From the NCBI RefSeq assembly GCF_009818105.1, contig NZ_CP046564.1, forward strand, positions 3,782,001 to 3,846,000: a stretch of 64,000 bases of DNA, written 5' to 3'. This DNA is from Bacillus sp. N1-1 (GTDB taxonomy: Bacteria; Bacillota; Bacilli; Bacillales; Guptibacillaceae). The position numbers were made by a program, and so were the translations under genes. The notes beneath the pieces were generated by a model that had not been told where the DNA came from, made no database searches, and was given only the letters and a program-made list of their open reading frames with translations. Below, in pieces: positions 43,241-51,252 of the stretch (position 1 is its first letter; the number at the start of each line of letters is the position of its first letter).

Positions 43241-43251
43241 GTTTACTAAAC
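43241..43251. promoter_or_regulatory. Additional operator-like GTTTACTAAAC box
   Basis: An 11-base near-palindrome (arms GTTTA/TAAAC) lies between promoter 2 and the ribosome binding site of the upstream binding-protein gene. It resembles the other GTAAAC boxes of this locus. Confidence 0.4.
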
Positions 43252-43268
43252 AATACCGAAAAAGAAAA

Positions 43269-43282
43269 TGAAAGCGCATTCA
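43269..43282. promoter_or_regulatory. Candidate cre site, binding-protein promoter 2
   Basis: TGAAAGCGCATTCA matches the CcpA consensus with one deviation and lies just downstream of the -10 box, as at promoter 1. Confidence 0.6.
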
Positions 43283-43289
43283 TATTTTT

Positions 43290-43318
43290 AGATTAAGGTA
43301 CAAAGGCCTAATAGTCAA
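43290..43318 (-). promoter_or_regulatory. SigA-type promoter 2 (upstream binding-protein gene)
   Basis: -35 TTGACT (43313-43318) and -10 TAATCT (43290-43295) with a 17-base spacer, in the same arrangement as promoter 1. Confidence 0.72.
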
Positions 43319-43330
43319 GTAAATATTTAC
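43319..43330. promoter_or_regulatory. Operator-like palindrome at promoter 2
   Basis: The perfect 12-base palindrome GTAAATATTTAC directly abuts the -35 box. Promoter 1 has the same element with one base changed. The rest of the ~230 bases to the divergent MBOAT gene is AT-rich without further clear signals. Confidence 0.58.
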
Positions 43331-43564
43331 TGATTAATTTACTTTTATAGTTACTACAAACTTCTCTTTTGCTTATATTTTTACTTGCGTTTTATCTGCT
43401 ACATCATTTTTAGAAATGGATGAAATCTTAGTTAAAACTATTAGTTTACCAACAAATCAACTCAACGTATTTAAAGATTTTGTAAAATATTGAAAACAAA
43501 CCAAATGAAAAGGCATAAATGCTATAGTTAATGGTGGATTTAATTTAATAGTTGGAGGAACTAT

Positions 43565-44989
43565 ATGGTTTTTAGTAATCTCGTTTTCTTGTTTGCTTTT
43601 CTGCCAATTGTCTTATTTTCTTATTTTTTTGCTCGAAGAAGCTTTCGAAACATCGTATTACTTATTGCTAGCCTGATCTTTTATGCTTGGGGAGAACCGC
43701 AATATGTCTTCCTTATGCTATTTTCCATTATTATGAACTATGGTTTTGGTAGAGGAATTGATTATTTTCAAAATCACCTCTTCTTCAAAAAAATGTTACT
43801 CACCATGTCTATCCTTGGAAACATCGCCATCCTTGGCTATTTCAAATATGGTGAATTCTTTTTATCTAATGTGAACAACTCATTTGGTACGAGCTTTGAA
43901 CTTGGGGAATTACCACTCCCTATTGGAATTTCATTTTTTACTTTCCAGGCGATGAGCTACGTCATCGATATTTATCGGAAAGACGCCCCTGTTCAGAAAA
44001 ATATTTTTTCTTTAGCTCTTTATATCTCTTTATTTCCACAACTTGTTGCAGGCCCAATTGTTCGGTACAACACAGTTGATCAACAAATTCATTCTCGAAG
44101 CATTACGGCTGATAAAGTACATGAGGGCATTAAGCGCTTTATTATTGGTCTATCTAAGAAAGTTTTATTAGCCAATAGCTTTGCAGTTGTAGCCGATCAA
44201 GCTTTTAATACTCCAGCAGGCGAAATGAGCGTTATGATGGCGTGGATTGGCGTAATCGCTTATACCCTACAAATCTACTTCGATTTCTCTGGTTATAGTG
44301 ATATGGCTATTGGTCTTGGAAAAATGTTTGGCTTTGATTTCCTGGAGAATTTTAGATACCCATACATATCAAAAAGCATTGCAGAATTCTGGAGAAGATG
44401 GCATATTTCTCTTGGAACCTGGTTCAAAGACTATGTCTACATCCCGCTTGGAGGTAATCGACATGGAAAGATGATCCAGGTGCGCAACCTTTTAATTGTT
44501 TGGACAATTACTGGATTCTGGCACGGTGCAAGCTGGACATTTATGGCATGGGGATTTTATTACGGAGCGATTATTGTAATGGAGAGTCTAGGGTTTGGGA
44601 AGTGGTTAAGTCGACAATGGTCACCTCTTCAACATATCTATGTCCTATTACTTGTTATGATCGGCTGGGTCTTTTTCCGCGCCGATAACTTTACCTATTC
44701 ATTTGATTATTTGCAAACGATGTTCGGCTTCAATCAAGCTGCATTCATAGACTCCATGTTCCTTTTGCAGTGGAATGATAACTGGGTGTTATTCTTAGCT
44801 GGCGCTCTATTTAGCACACCCTTCATCGCGAACATAGGTCGCATTTACAACCGTGTTGCGATGAGAATTAAGGGTCTGCAGTTCGTCACACTTTTCTCTG
44901 AACCTGCGATCTATATGACGCTGATGATTTTTGCTATGGTTCGACTTGTAAACTCCAGCTACAACCCATTTATTTATTTCAGATTTTAA
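43565..44989 (+). CDS. MBOAT-family O-acyltransferase (AlgI/PatA-like)
   Basis: A 474-residue membrane protein with about 11-12 helices. Family marks are VFSNLVFLFAFLPIVL at the start, FPQLVAGPIVRY, the Asp/Tyr-rich IYFDFSGYSDMAIGLG, FWRRWHISLGTWFKDY and the invariant His in GFWHGASW (about residue 319). Such proteins move acyl (mostly acetyl) groups across the membrane for O-acylation of surface polymers. Strong TTGGAGGAACTAT site before the ATG. It forms a pair with the DHHW protein gene 21 bases downstream, equivalent to AlgI with AlgJ/AlgX. With teichoic acid genes nearby, a surface glycopolymer is the likely acceptor. Confidence 0.93.
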   Translation: MVFSNLVFLFAFLPIVLFSYFFARRSFRNIVLLIASLIFYAWGEPQYVFLMLFSIIMNYGFGRGIDYFQNHLFFKKMLLTMSILGNIAILGYFKYGEFFLSNVNNSFGTSFELGELPLPIGISFFTFQAMSYVIDIYRKDAPVQKNIFSLALYISLFPQLVAGPIVRYNTVDQQIHSRSITADKVHEGIKRFIIGLSKKVLLANSFAVVADQAFNTPAGEMSVMMAWIGVIAYTLQIYFDFSGYSDMAIGLGKMFGFDFLENFRYPYISKSIAEFWRRWHISLGTWFKDYVYIPLGGNRHGKMIQVRNLLIVWTITGFWHGASWTFMAWGFYYGAIIVMESLGFGKWLSRQWSPLQHIYVLLLVMIGWVFFRADNFTYSFDYLQTMFGFNQAAFIDSMFLLQWNDNWVLFLAGALFSTPFIANIGRIYNRVAMRIKGLQFVTLFSEPAIYMTLMIFAMVRLVNSSYNPFIYFRF

Positions 44990-45010
44990 TGTCAATAAAG
45001 GAGCTTTGCT

Positions 45011-46234
45011 ATGATTCGGCAAATTGAAAAAGCACGAAAATGGTTACTTATCATTTTATTTTTCGCGTTTATATTTATTGTTTTCTTCTATCTCACAGCA
45101 TCAGCCGATATTAAAGTATCTGATGTAGAAAAAAGAGAACTTGCTCAAAATCCAGACCTTTCAATTGAGAATGTCTCGAGCGGAGAATACATGGACGAGT
45201 TCGAATCCTATTTTCTCGATCAGTTTCCAGGTCGAAACATCTGGTTGAAATCCTATCTTCAATATCAGCAAATGACGAATAAAACGTATATATTTGATTA
45301 CTATGTATCTGACGCTAACTGGATTATTCCTAAACCAAGCTACAGCGAGCCTTCTAGTCATATTGATGATGCAGTAAAGAACTTGAACGAATTTGCGTCA
45401 ACGATGAAGAGTGAAGGAAAGGAAGTTTACTTTGCTTCACTCCCTCATAAAGTAAATACGATTGATATTTTACCCTCTTATATCGAAGAAGGAAAAGGGA
45501 TAGAAAAGAAAGACTATTTCTTTTCTAATTTTGATCACGAAAACATCCCAATGGTAGACGTAGGGAAAGAATTTAAAGAAGAATATACGGATGAAGAGCT
45601 AAAGGAGCGTTACTTCAAAACGGATCATCATTGGAACATGTATGGTGCTTTTGAAGGATATCAAAAAGTGGCCACACTTCTCTCTAACAATTCCGCTTAC
45701 TACACACCAATAAATGAAGATGAGAGTGACTATGAATTAACTTGTCAAAACGATAAACAATTTATAGGAAGCTATAACAATCAGCTTTATTTAACCGTAG
45801 ATACAACCGGAGAAAAAATCTGTCACATGCTCCCAAAAGACGATCTATTTGATCGCTATCAAATTACTTGGAATGGTAAAGACCGCTCATTTAAACAGGT
45901 CTATGGCACAGACATCTTTAGAGACAACAACCCAGTTGATTTTGGTGGACTTTACATGAACAACACAGCTGAAATTAACATTGAAAATCCAGCAGTTAAA
46001 GATGACAGTCGACTATTGATTTTAAAAGACTCATATGCAAATCCAATAGCGTTTCACGTGGCTCAACATTTTTCCAATACGACTGTTTATGATATCCGTT
46101 ACAATGATGAGCAAATTCTTACAGAGTATATGGCGGAAAAAGATTTTGATGTTGTTCTATTGCTTTACAATGATGCGATGCTTCAAGGTGAATCATTTCG
46201 CTTTTCGACACCAATGAAAGAAGAAACAAAGTAA
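45011..46234 (+). CDS. DHHW/AlgX-like SGNH acyltransferase partner
   Basis: A 407-residue protein with one N-terminal helix (LLIILFFAFIFIVFFYL, residues ~13-30) and an extracellular SGNH-hydrolase-like domain. The DHHW motif is in FKTDHHWNMYGAFEGY near residue 205, and the block LILKDSYANP carries the probable nucleophile Ser. AlgX/AlgJ-type proteins accept acyl groups delivered by an MBOAT partner and transfer them to a polysaccharide outside the membrane. The upstream gene is that partner. A strong terminator follows. Acceptor polymer is unknown. Confidence 0.88.
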   Translation: MIRQIEKARKWLLIILFFAFIFIVFFYLTASADIKVSDVEKRELAQNPDLSIENVSSGEYMDEFESYFLDQFPGRNIWLKSYLQYQQMTNKTYIFDYYVSDANWIIPKPSYSEPSSHIDDAVKNLNEFASTMKSEGKEVYFASLPHKVNTIDILPSYIEEGKGIEKKDYFFSNFDHENIPMVDVGKEFKEEYTDEELKERYFKTDHHWNMYGAFEGYQKVATLLSNNSAYYTPINEDESDYELTCQNDKQFIGSYNNQLYLTVDTTGEKICHMLPKDDLFDRYQITWNGKDRSFKQVYGTDIFRDNNPVDFGGLYMNNTAEINIENPAVKDDSRLLILKDSYANPIAFHVAQHFSNTTVYDIRYNDEQILTEYMAEKDFDVVLLLYNDAMLQGESFRFSTPMKEETK

Positions 46235-46259
46235 CCGTTGAGGTAAGACAATAAACTGA

Positions 46260-46298
46260 AAAGCAATCTCTCATTAATTTAGAGAGATTGCTTTTTTT
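46260..46298 (+). terminator. Terminator after the MBOAT/DHHW pair
   Basis: AAGCAATCTCTC pairs with GAGAGATTGCTT around ATTAATTTA, then seven or more T residues. Confidence 0.9.
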
Positions 46299-46308
46299 GT
46301 TCTCGCTA

Positions 46309-46354
46309 CGAGGACAACTGTCTTTAATGGGGGTCAGGTTCGTACCTGACCCCC
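46309..46354. repeat. Composite palindromic element, copy 6
   Basis: Hairpin 2 (46329-46354) has GGGGGTCAGGT and ACCTGACCCCC arms around centre TCGT. Upstream, GAGGACAACTGTCTTTAAT preserves the linker (GGACA...GTCTTT) of the composite form, but the full first hairpin is absent and the DHHW terminator stands in its place. It lies nine bases after the stop of the methyltransferase gene. Confidence 0.82.
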
Positions 46355-46362
46355 TCAGACCA

Positions 46363-46929
46363 CTACACTACCGCCGTTACCCCATAAACAGCCTCATGAA
46401 AATGATGAACCTCGGGCTTAAGACCATTCTCTTCAAAAATCTCCTTCATCTTCTGTGAAGAAATCCGCTCGTGAAGGGGAGGACCCATTTCCATTTCAAT
46501 GGCTTCCCATTCGAGCACAAGTAACTGTTGTCCCGGTTTAATGATTCGCTTAAATTCTCGAAAAGCTTTCTTAAGATCAGGTACTTCATGAATGACAAAA
46601 GCAGCAACTGCTTTGTCCACTACGTGATCAGCCAGATTAATTTGTTCTAAATTGCTGACAACGTATTCAATATTACCCGCTTCTGCTTCTTCCGAGGCAC
46701 GGTTCTGAAGAAGATCCAACATCTGCTTCTCGATATCAACCGCGTAGACCTTTTCTGCCACTTCCGCTAAAGGTAAGGTGAAATATCCATTCCCCGCTCC
46801 AAAATCAGCTACATGATCAGTCGTCGTTACATCAAGATGGGCAATAACTTGTTCAGGTGAGATGATTTCCCTTCGCTTTGGATCAAGAAGCCGATCCGCC
46901 TTTCCCGGTTTGAATCGTTTCCCTGCCAT
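46363..46929 (-). CDS. Class I SAM-dependent methyltransferase
   Basis: A 188-residue Rossmann-type methyltransferase. Motif I is VADFGAGNGYFTLPLA, motif II region KVYAVDIEKQML, and motif IV DKAVAAFVIHEVPD; an N-terminal segment KADRLLDPKRREIISPEQV is common in UbiE-like stand-alone enzymes of Bacillus. Substrate unknown. The start at 46929 has AAGGAGG eight bases upstream; a longer frame to 46995 crosses the promoter. That promoter has an unusual 19-base spacer with an inverted repeat in it, which hints at control by a MerR-family regulator. Confidence 0.85.
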   Translation of the reverse strand: MAGKRFKPGKADRLLDPKRREIISPEQVIAHLDVTTTDHVADFGAGNGYFTLPLAEVAEKVYAVDIEKQMLDLLQNRASEEAEAGNIEYVVSNLEQINLADHVVDKAVAAFVIHEVPDLKKAFREFKRIIKPGQQLLVLEWEAIEMEMGPPLHERISSQKMKEIFEENGLKPEVHHFHEAVYGVTAVV

Positions 46930-46956
46930 AATGAAAACCTCCTTAACAATCTGGCT

Positions 46957-46987
46957 ATAATAAATACCACTACCGGTATTATAACAA
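46957..46987 (-). promoter_or_regulatory. Possible MerR-type promoter of the methyltransferase gene
   Basis: -35 TTGTTA (46982-46987) and -10 TATTAT (46957-46962) are 19 bases apart. The spacer holds the inverted repeat AATACC-6-GGTATT (46963-46980). A long spacer holding a dyad is the hallmark of MerR-controlled promoters. An alternative is a plain promoter using the nearby TATAAT-like bases. Confidence 0.4.
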
Positions 46988-47006
46988 GAATACACGATTC
47001 ACGCAT

Positions 47007-47036
47007 AAAAGCCCGCTCTCTTTAAGAGCGGACTTC
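47007..47036 (-). terminator. Terminator downstream of the second galE
   Basis: On the minus strand GTCCGCTCTTAAAGAGAGCGGGCTTTT forms a stem with a short loop and T-run. It lies beyond the palindromic repeat at the galE stop codon. Confidence 0.75.
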
Positions 47037-47040
47037 AAAA

Positions 47041-47097
47041 TGTCCTTTATATAGGGACAGTTGTTTTTGATAGGGGTCAGGTACGAACCTGACCCCT
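47041..47097. repeat. Composite palindromic element, copy 7
   Basis: Hairpin 1 is short (TGTCC, loop, GGACA, 47041-47059). Linker TTGTTTTTGAT. Hairpin 2 (47072-47097) has AGGGGTCAGGT/ACCTGACCCCT arms around centre ACGA. The element overlaps the 3' end of galE and provides its TGA stop. Confidence 0.85.
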
Positions 47098-48117
47098 TCG
47101 ACGCCCCTCTTTATACCCATCTGGATTCTCCGACTGCCAGCGCCACGTGTCGCGACACATTTCTTCAATGCCTTTAGCTGCTTTCCATCCAAGCTCTGTT
47201 TCAGCTTTCGTTGGGTCAGCGTAGCATTCTCCGATATCACCAGGACGGCGTGGCGCAATCGAATACTTCACTTCTTTTCCTGTTGCTTCTTCAAAAGCCT
47301 TTACCATTTGAAGCACGCTATAGCCGTTACCTGTCCCAAGGTTATACGCCTCAACACCCGTCGTGCCTAGAGTATGCTCAAGGGCTTTTAAATGGCCGTT
47401 CGCTAGATCTTCAACATGAATGTAATCACGTACGCCCGTACCGTCAGCTGTGTCATAGTCATCACCAAACACGCTAAGCTGTTCAAGCTTTCCTACAGCT
47501 ACCTGACTAATATATGGCATCAAGTTGTTTGGAATCCCGTTTGGGTCTTCTCCAATTCGACCGCTGATGTGAGCACCGATTGGATTGAAATAGCGAAGAA
47601 GGGCAATGCTCCAGTTTGAATCTGCCACGTGAAGATCACGAAGAATTTGTTCAATCATAAGCTTCGTTTGACCATAAGGATTCGTCGCACTTAGCGGCGC
47701 TTCTTCTGTAATCGGCATGACGTCTGGCATCCCATACACAGTGGCCGAAGAGCTGAAGACAATATTCCTTACGTTGTATTTCTCCATCACTTCACAAAGA
47801 ACGAACGTCCCTGTTAAGTTATTATGATAATAATGAAGTGGCATGGAAACCGACTCACCGACGGCTTTCAAGCCTGCAAAATGAATAACCGCTTCAATCT
47901 CATTTTCTTCAAATACCTTTTCTAACGAAGCACGATCAAGGAGATCCACTTCATAAATAGGAAAATCTCTCTCTGTTAATTCTTTAACACGATCAAGCGA
48001 CTCCATCTTACTATTCGAAAAGTTATCAACGACAACAATATCAGAACCGTGATTAAGCAACTGCACACATGTATGACTTCCGATGTACCCAGCACCGCCT
48101 GTTACTAAAATAGCCAT
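47077..48117 (-). CDS. galE: UDP-glucose 4-epimerase (cell-surface copy)
   Basis: A 346-residue epimerase with [15 protein letters not shown] for NAD binding, [10 protein letters not shown] with the catalytic Ser and [13 protein letters not shown] with YxxxK. It is clearly diverged from the operon copy at 27.8 kb. The last residues (RRRGQVRT) and the stop are encoded by a palindromic repeat, so the native C-terminus seems to end near PDGYKEG. It is a separate unit beside tagH and the other teichoic acid genes, which suggests supply of UDP-galactose for surface glycans. GGGGGATTAAGA precedes the ATG. Confidence 0.93.
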   Translation of the reverse strand: MAILVTGGAGYIGSHTCVQLLNHGSDIVVVDNFSNSKMESLDRVKELTERDFPIYEVDLLDRASLEKVFEENEIEAVIHFAGLKAVGESVSMPLHYYHNNLTGTFVLCEVMEKYNVRNIVFSSSATVYGMPDVMPITEEAPLSATNPYGQTKLMIEQILRDLHVADSNWSIALLRYFNPIGAHISGRIGEDPNGIPNNLMPYISQVAVGKLEQLSVFGDDYDTADGTGVRDYIHVEDLANGHLKALEHTLGTTGVEAYNLGTGNGYSVLQMVKAFEEATGKEVKYSIAPRRPGDIGECYADPTKAETELGWKAAKGIEEMCRDTWRWQSENPDGYKEGRRRGQVRT

Positions 48118-48203
48118 TCTTAATCCCCCACTTCTCGTAATGTCTCCAAAAAATTCCTTCTAATCATATCACAATCAATCCATGAATTTCAGGGCGTATA
48201 ATG

Positions 48204-48230
48204 AAAAAATCGCTCTCAGTGAGAGCGATT
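48204..48230 (-). terminator. Terminator after tagH
   Basis: AATCGCTCTC pairs with GAGAGCGATT, followed on the minus strand by six T residues. It closes the teichoic acid export operon. Confidence 0.87.
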
Positions 48231-48252
48231 CTGTTATAGGGTAGCAAATCGA

Positions 48253-49107
48253 TTAAAACAAGATCCAGGATTTCTTTCGTTTTCCCTTCTCTTCTTTCTG
48301 TTCAGAATCAGCAGCTAAAAGGCCTTCCTGCTTCTTCATTCCTTCTTCTTTAAAGCGGCGTTTTTCTTCCTTCGACCACGATTTGTATTCTTTAATAAAG
48401 GCTTCATACTTCGGCATGATGTCCTTCATCGGGCCATACTCACGGATCGTACCATGTTCAAGCCAGATCGCTTTATTACAAAACTTTTTCATCTGGCCGT
48501 TCGAATGACTCACGAAGAAAATGGTCTTGCCACGTTCTTTAAACTCTTCCATTTTCACAAGACATTTATCCGCAAATGTTTTGTCACCAACAGAAAGTGC
48601 CTCATCGACAATAAGAACATCCGGATCAACGCTGATTGAGATCGAAAATCCAAGACGCGATTTCATACCGCTTGAGTATTTCTTAACAGGCATATCAATA
48701 AATTTACCGATATCGGCAAACTCAATAATATCAGGCTTCATTTTTTCAATAACGTCCTTTTTATAGCCCATCATGAGAAGCTTTAACTCAATGTTCTCCC
48801 GACCTGTTAACTCTTTATTTAATCCGGCAGAAACGGCGATAAGAGAGACATCACCTTTAACGTCAATTTCCCCACTCGTTGGTGGAGTAATGTTGGCAAC
48901 AAGATTAGAGAACGTTGATTTCCCTGATCCGTTAACACCAATAATGCCAACAACGTCGCCTTCTCCTGCTTCAAAGGTTAAGTCACGTATGGCATAGAAA
49001 TCCTCACCGTAACCTCCTGGAAGAAGGATGTCCTTCAGCTTATCGGAGTTCTGCCTGTGCATTTTATATTTTTTCGTAATCCCATTTAATTTAACTGAAT
49101 AGCTCAT
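48253..49107 (-). CDS. tagH: Teichoic acid export ATPase
   Basis: A 284-residue ABC ATPase that energises export of wall teichoic acid. Walker A GVNGSGKST, signature KYSSGMKSRL and Walker B VLIVDEALSVGD are typical of the TagH/RfbE branch of polysaccharide exporters. The protein is much shorter than Bacillus subtilis TagH (527 residues): only a ~55-residue basic tail (KEEKRRFKEEGMKKQE) follows the ATPase domain, and the extracytoplasmic C-terminal part is absent. It follows tagG by 15 bases. Confidence 0.93.
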   Translation of the reverse strand: MSYSVKLNGITKKYKMHRQNSDKLKDILLPGGYGEDFYAIRDLTFEAGEGDVVGIIGVNGSGKSTFSNLVANITPPTSGEIDVKGDVSLIAVSAGLNKELTGRENIELKLLMMGYKKDVIEKMKPDIIEFADIGKFIDMPVKKYSSGMKSRLGFSISISVDPDVLIVDEALSVGDKTFADKCLVKMEEFKERGKTIFFVSHSNGQMKKFCNKAIWLEHGTIREYGPMKDIMPKYEAFIKEYKSWSKEEKRRFKEEGMKKQEGLLAADSEQKEEKGKRKKSWILF

Positions 49108-49122
49108 AAACGACAGTCCTTA

Positions 49123-49926
49123 TTAAATATAGTCTACGAAATGACTCTTGAACTTCATATGCAGGTAGGAACCAATCATCAATAACAGCATAACAACAAC
49201 CCAATAATAAAGAGTGTATTGAAGCGTCTGATGAACCCAGCCCATGCCGAGAAGTGCATCTCTGTAGCCTTCCACTATATAGTATAGCGGATTTAGTTTC
49301 ATCCCAACCTGGATAAATCCAGGTAAATCATCAATTGTCCAAAGAATCGGTGTCAAATAAAGGAACATCCGTATAAACGACTGAAGCATTTTGTGGACAT
49401 CTCGCACAATCGTCGATAACGTCGACGTAATAAGAGAGATCGCAAATATTAAAATAATTAATGAAAACATATAATAAGGCAACTGAATCAAGTGCCACGA
49501 TAAGCCCTGTCCGGTTAATAACACGGCTGCAAAATAAATACCGAGAAGAATCAAGTGCTGGTAAAAGACTGACATGATCACGTAACTCGGAATTGTACTC
49601 ATCGGGAAATTCATTTTCGATACCATCGATATCCTGGTATAGATCGACTTTGACCCTTGAATAACAGCTGGATTAAAGAAGAACCAAACAACAAGACCAG
49701 CAGACATCCATAGCACAAACGGGACCCCATCGACAGGGTTACCGTTACGGATCCCAAACCCAAACACAAACCAGTATATACTCATTTGGAACAGAGGATT
49801 GAGGATTTCCCATACCATACCAAGATAGTTGTTGCTATTTGTACTTTTCACTTGATAAATCGAAAGCCGATTAATTAAGTAAAAGTTACTTACTTGTTCT
49901 TTTAAAACTGCAATCATCGAATTCAT
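49123..49926 (-). CDS. tagG: Teichoic acid export permease
   Basis: A 267-residue ABC-2 type permease with about six helices. Features such as YLGMVWEILNPLFQMSIYWFV near residue 30-50 (read in parts) and MFLYLTPILWTIDDLP are those of TagG. With TagH it moves lipid-linked teichoic acid to the outer face of the membrane. It begins two bases after the upstream polymerase gene stop, so expression is coupled. Typical length is ~275 residues. Confidence 0.93.
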   Translation of the reverse strand: MNSMIAVLKEQVSNFYLINRLSIYQVKSTNSNNYLGMVWEILNPLFQMSIYWFVFGFGIRNGNPVDGVPFVLWMSAGLVVWFFFNPAVIQGSKSIYTRISMVSKMNFPMSTIPSYVIMSVFYQHLILLGIYFAAVLLTGQGLSWHLIQLPYYMFSLIILIFAISLITSTLSTIVRDVHKMLQSFIRMFLYLTPILWTIDDLPGFIQVGMKLNPLYYIVEGYRDALLGMGWVHQTLQYTLYYWVVVMLLLMIGSYLHMKFKSHFVDYI

Positions 49927-49928
49927 GC

Positions 49929-51131
49929 TTATTTTGCCTCACTAACAAAAATTTGGTCAACAACCTTTTTGGTAGCAGATCCTCCTTCGAGGTAACAATA
50001 CGTCTGATAGAAATCGTTATACTTTTCCTCGAATGCGCCAAAACCTTCATTCTCAAACGTTTGAATGGCCTTTAACACTTCTGCGGTTGTTGTCACTACA
50101 GGACCGGGTGCTTCAACTTCTAGATCAAAGTAGAAGCCACGCAATTTGTCTCGATATGAAGCAAGATCGTAGGTGAAGAAAATGATCGGTCTTCTTAAAT
50201 TCGCGTAATCGAAAAAGACAGAAGAATAATCCGTGATCAAAACGTCGGACATCAAGTAAAGATCGTTTACGTCCACACCTACAGATAAATCATAGACAAA
50301 TCCCTCATATGGAGAAAGGTCAAATTGCTCAGCAATCAAGTAGTGCATCCTTAACACAATAACATAATCATCACCGATTTCGCGTCTTAACAAATCTAAA
50401 TCCAATTTCAGCTCGTGCTTGTATTTCCCCGGCTGATAGAATTCATCATCTCGCCAAGTCGGTGCATAAAGAACCACTTTTTTATGCGTCGGAATGCTAT
50501 ACTCCGCTTTTAAAGCTGCAATTCCTTTTTCATCATTTTCAAGATGCAGGCGATCATTACGAGGATAGCCCGATTCAATCATGTTTTTCTTAAAACCAAA
50601 CGCTCGCTCAAAAATTTCTGTTGAGTAGCGGTTAGGTGAAATAAGATAATCCCATTTCGCCGCTTCCTTATAAAAATTATCTTTATAAGAGAGCGTATTC
50701 GTCCCAGGCATGTGTACCTCGTCCATATCTCCTGCAAGCTTTTTAAGTGGCGTGCCGTGCCACGTTTGCACATAAACGGTGTGCGATGGTTTTGGAATCC
50801 AAAGCGACATTCGACTATTCGTTACCCAATAACGGGCACGAGCCATTAGGTAAAACCATCTTAGCGAAAATCGCCTTACAGTTGGTATACCCTTTTTACG
50901 GAATAAATCGGCATGTGACTCTTCAACGCTCCAAATCATTTCAAGGTTATAATCGTGCTTCACAAGATATTCGTAGATCGCTCTTGGATTACAGCTATAT
51001 TGTTTTCCGGAAAAGCTCTCGAAAATTACGAGACGCTTGTTTGCAGGAAACCGACCTAATGCCACGAAAAGAAGTCGACTGAACGCCTTCATCAATGGAT
51101 ATATTTTCATCATCTTCAATAGCTTTTTCAT
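49929..51131 (-). CDS. CDP-glycerol:poly(glycerophosphate) glycerophosphotransferase (TagB/TagF type)
   Basis: A 400-residue Glyphos_transf enzyme that adds glycerol phosphate from CDP-glycerol to a teichoic acid acceptor at the membrane. Family blocks are VYVQTWHGTPLKKLAGD, GYPRNDRLH, VVLYAPTWRDDE, LRMHYLIAE and VLITDYSSVFFDYA. Size fits TagB (priming enzyme) better than the longer TagF polymerase, but without comparison I leave the choice open. The segment between this gene and the upstream fusion gene contains a terminator, so it may have its own promoter, not visible to me. Confidence 0.9.
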   Translation of the reverse strand: MKKLLKMMKIYPLMKAFSRLLFVALGRFPANKRLVIFESFSGKQYSCNPRAIYEYLVKHDYNLEMIWSVEESHADLFRKKGIPTVRRFSLRWFYLMARARYWVTNSRMSLWIPKPSHTVYVQTWHGTPLKKLAGDMDEVHMPGTNTLSYKDNFYKEAAKWDYLISPNRYSTEIFERAFGFKKNMIESGYPRNDRLHLENDEKGIAALKAEYSIPTHKKVVLYAPTWRDDEFYQPGKYKHELKLDLDLLRREIGDDYVIVLRMHYLIAEQFDLSPYEGFVYDLSVGVDVNDLYLMSDVLITDYSSVFFDYANLRRPIIFFTYDLASYRDKLRGFYFDLEVEAPGPVVTTTAEVLKAIQTFENEGFGAFEEKYNDFYQTYCYLEGGSATKKVVDQIFVSEAK

Positions 51132-51189
51132 GAAATGGACACCTTACTCCCGACAAATAGTAGATTCATTTGAAATGCCCTCTCGCTTT

Positions 51190-51246
51190 AAAAAACAGGA
51201 TAGTGCCATATCGCCTTCATCAGCGGCAGTACCCTGTTTCTTAAAC
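51190..51246 (-). terminator. Terminator after the GT2-TagF fusion gene
   Basis: On the minus strand AAACAGG..TA.TGCC pairs with GGCA.TA..CCTGTTT (two small mismatches) around a 17-base loop, then T residues. Confidence 0.65.
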
Positions 51247-51252
51247 GTGCAT

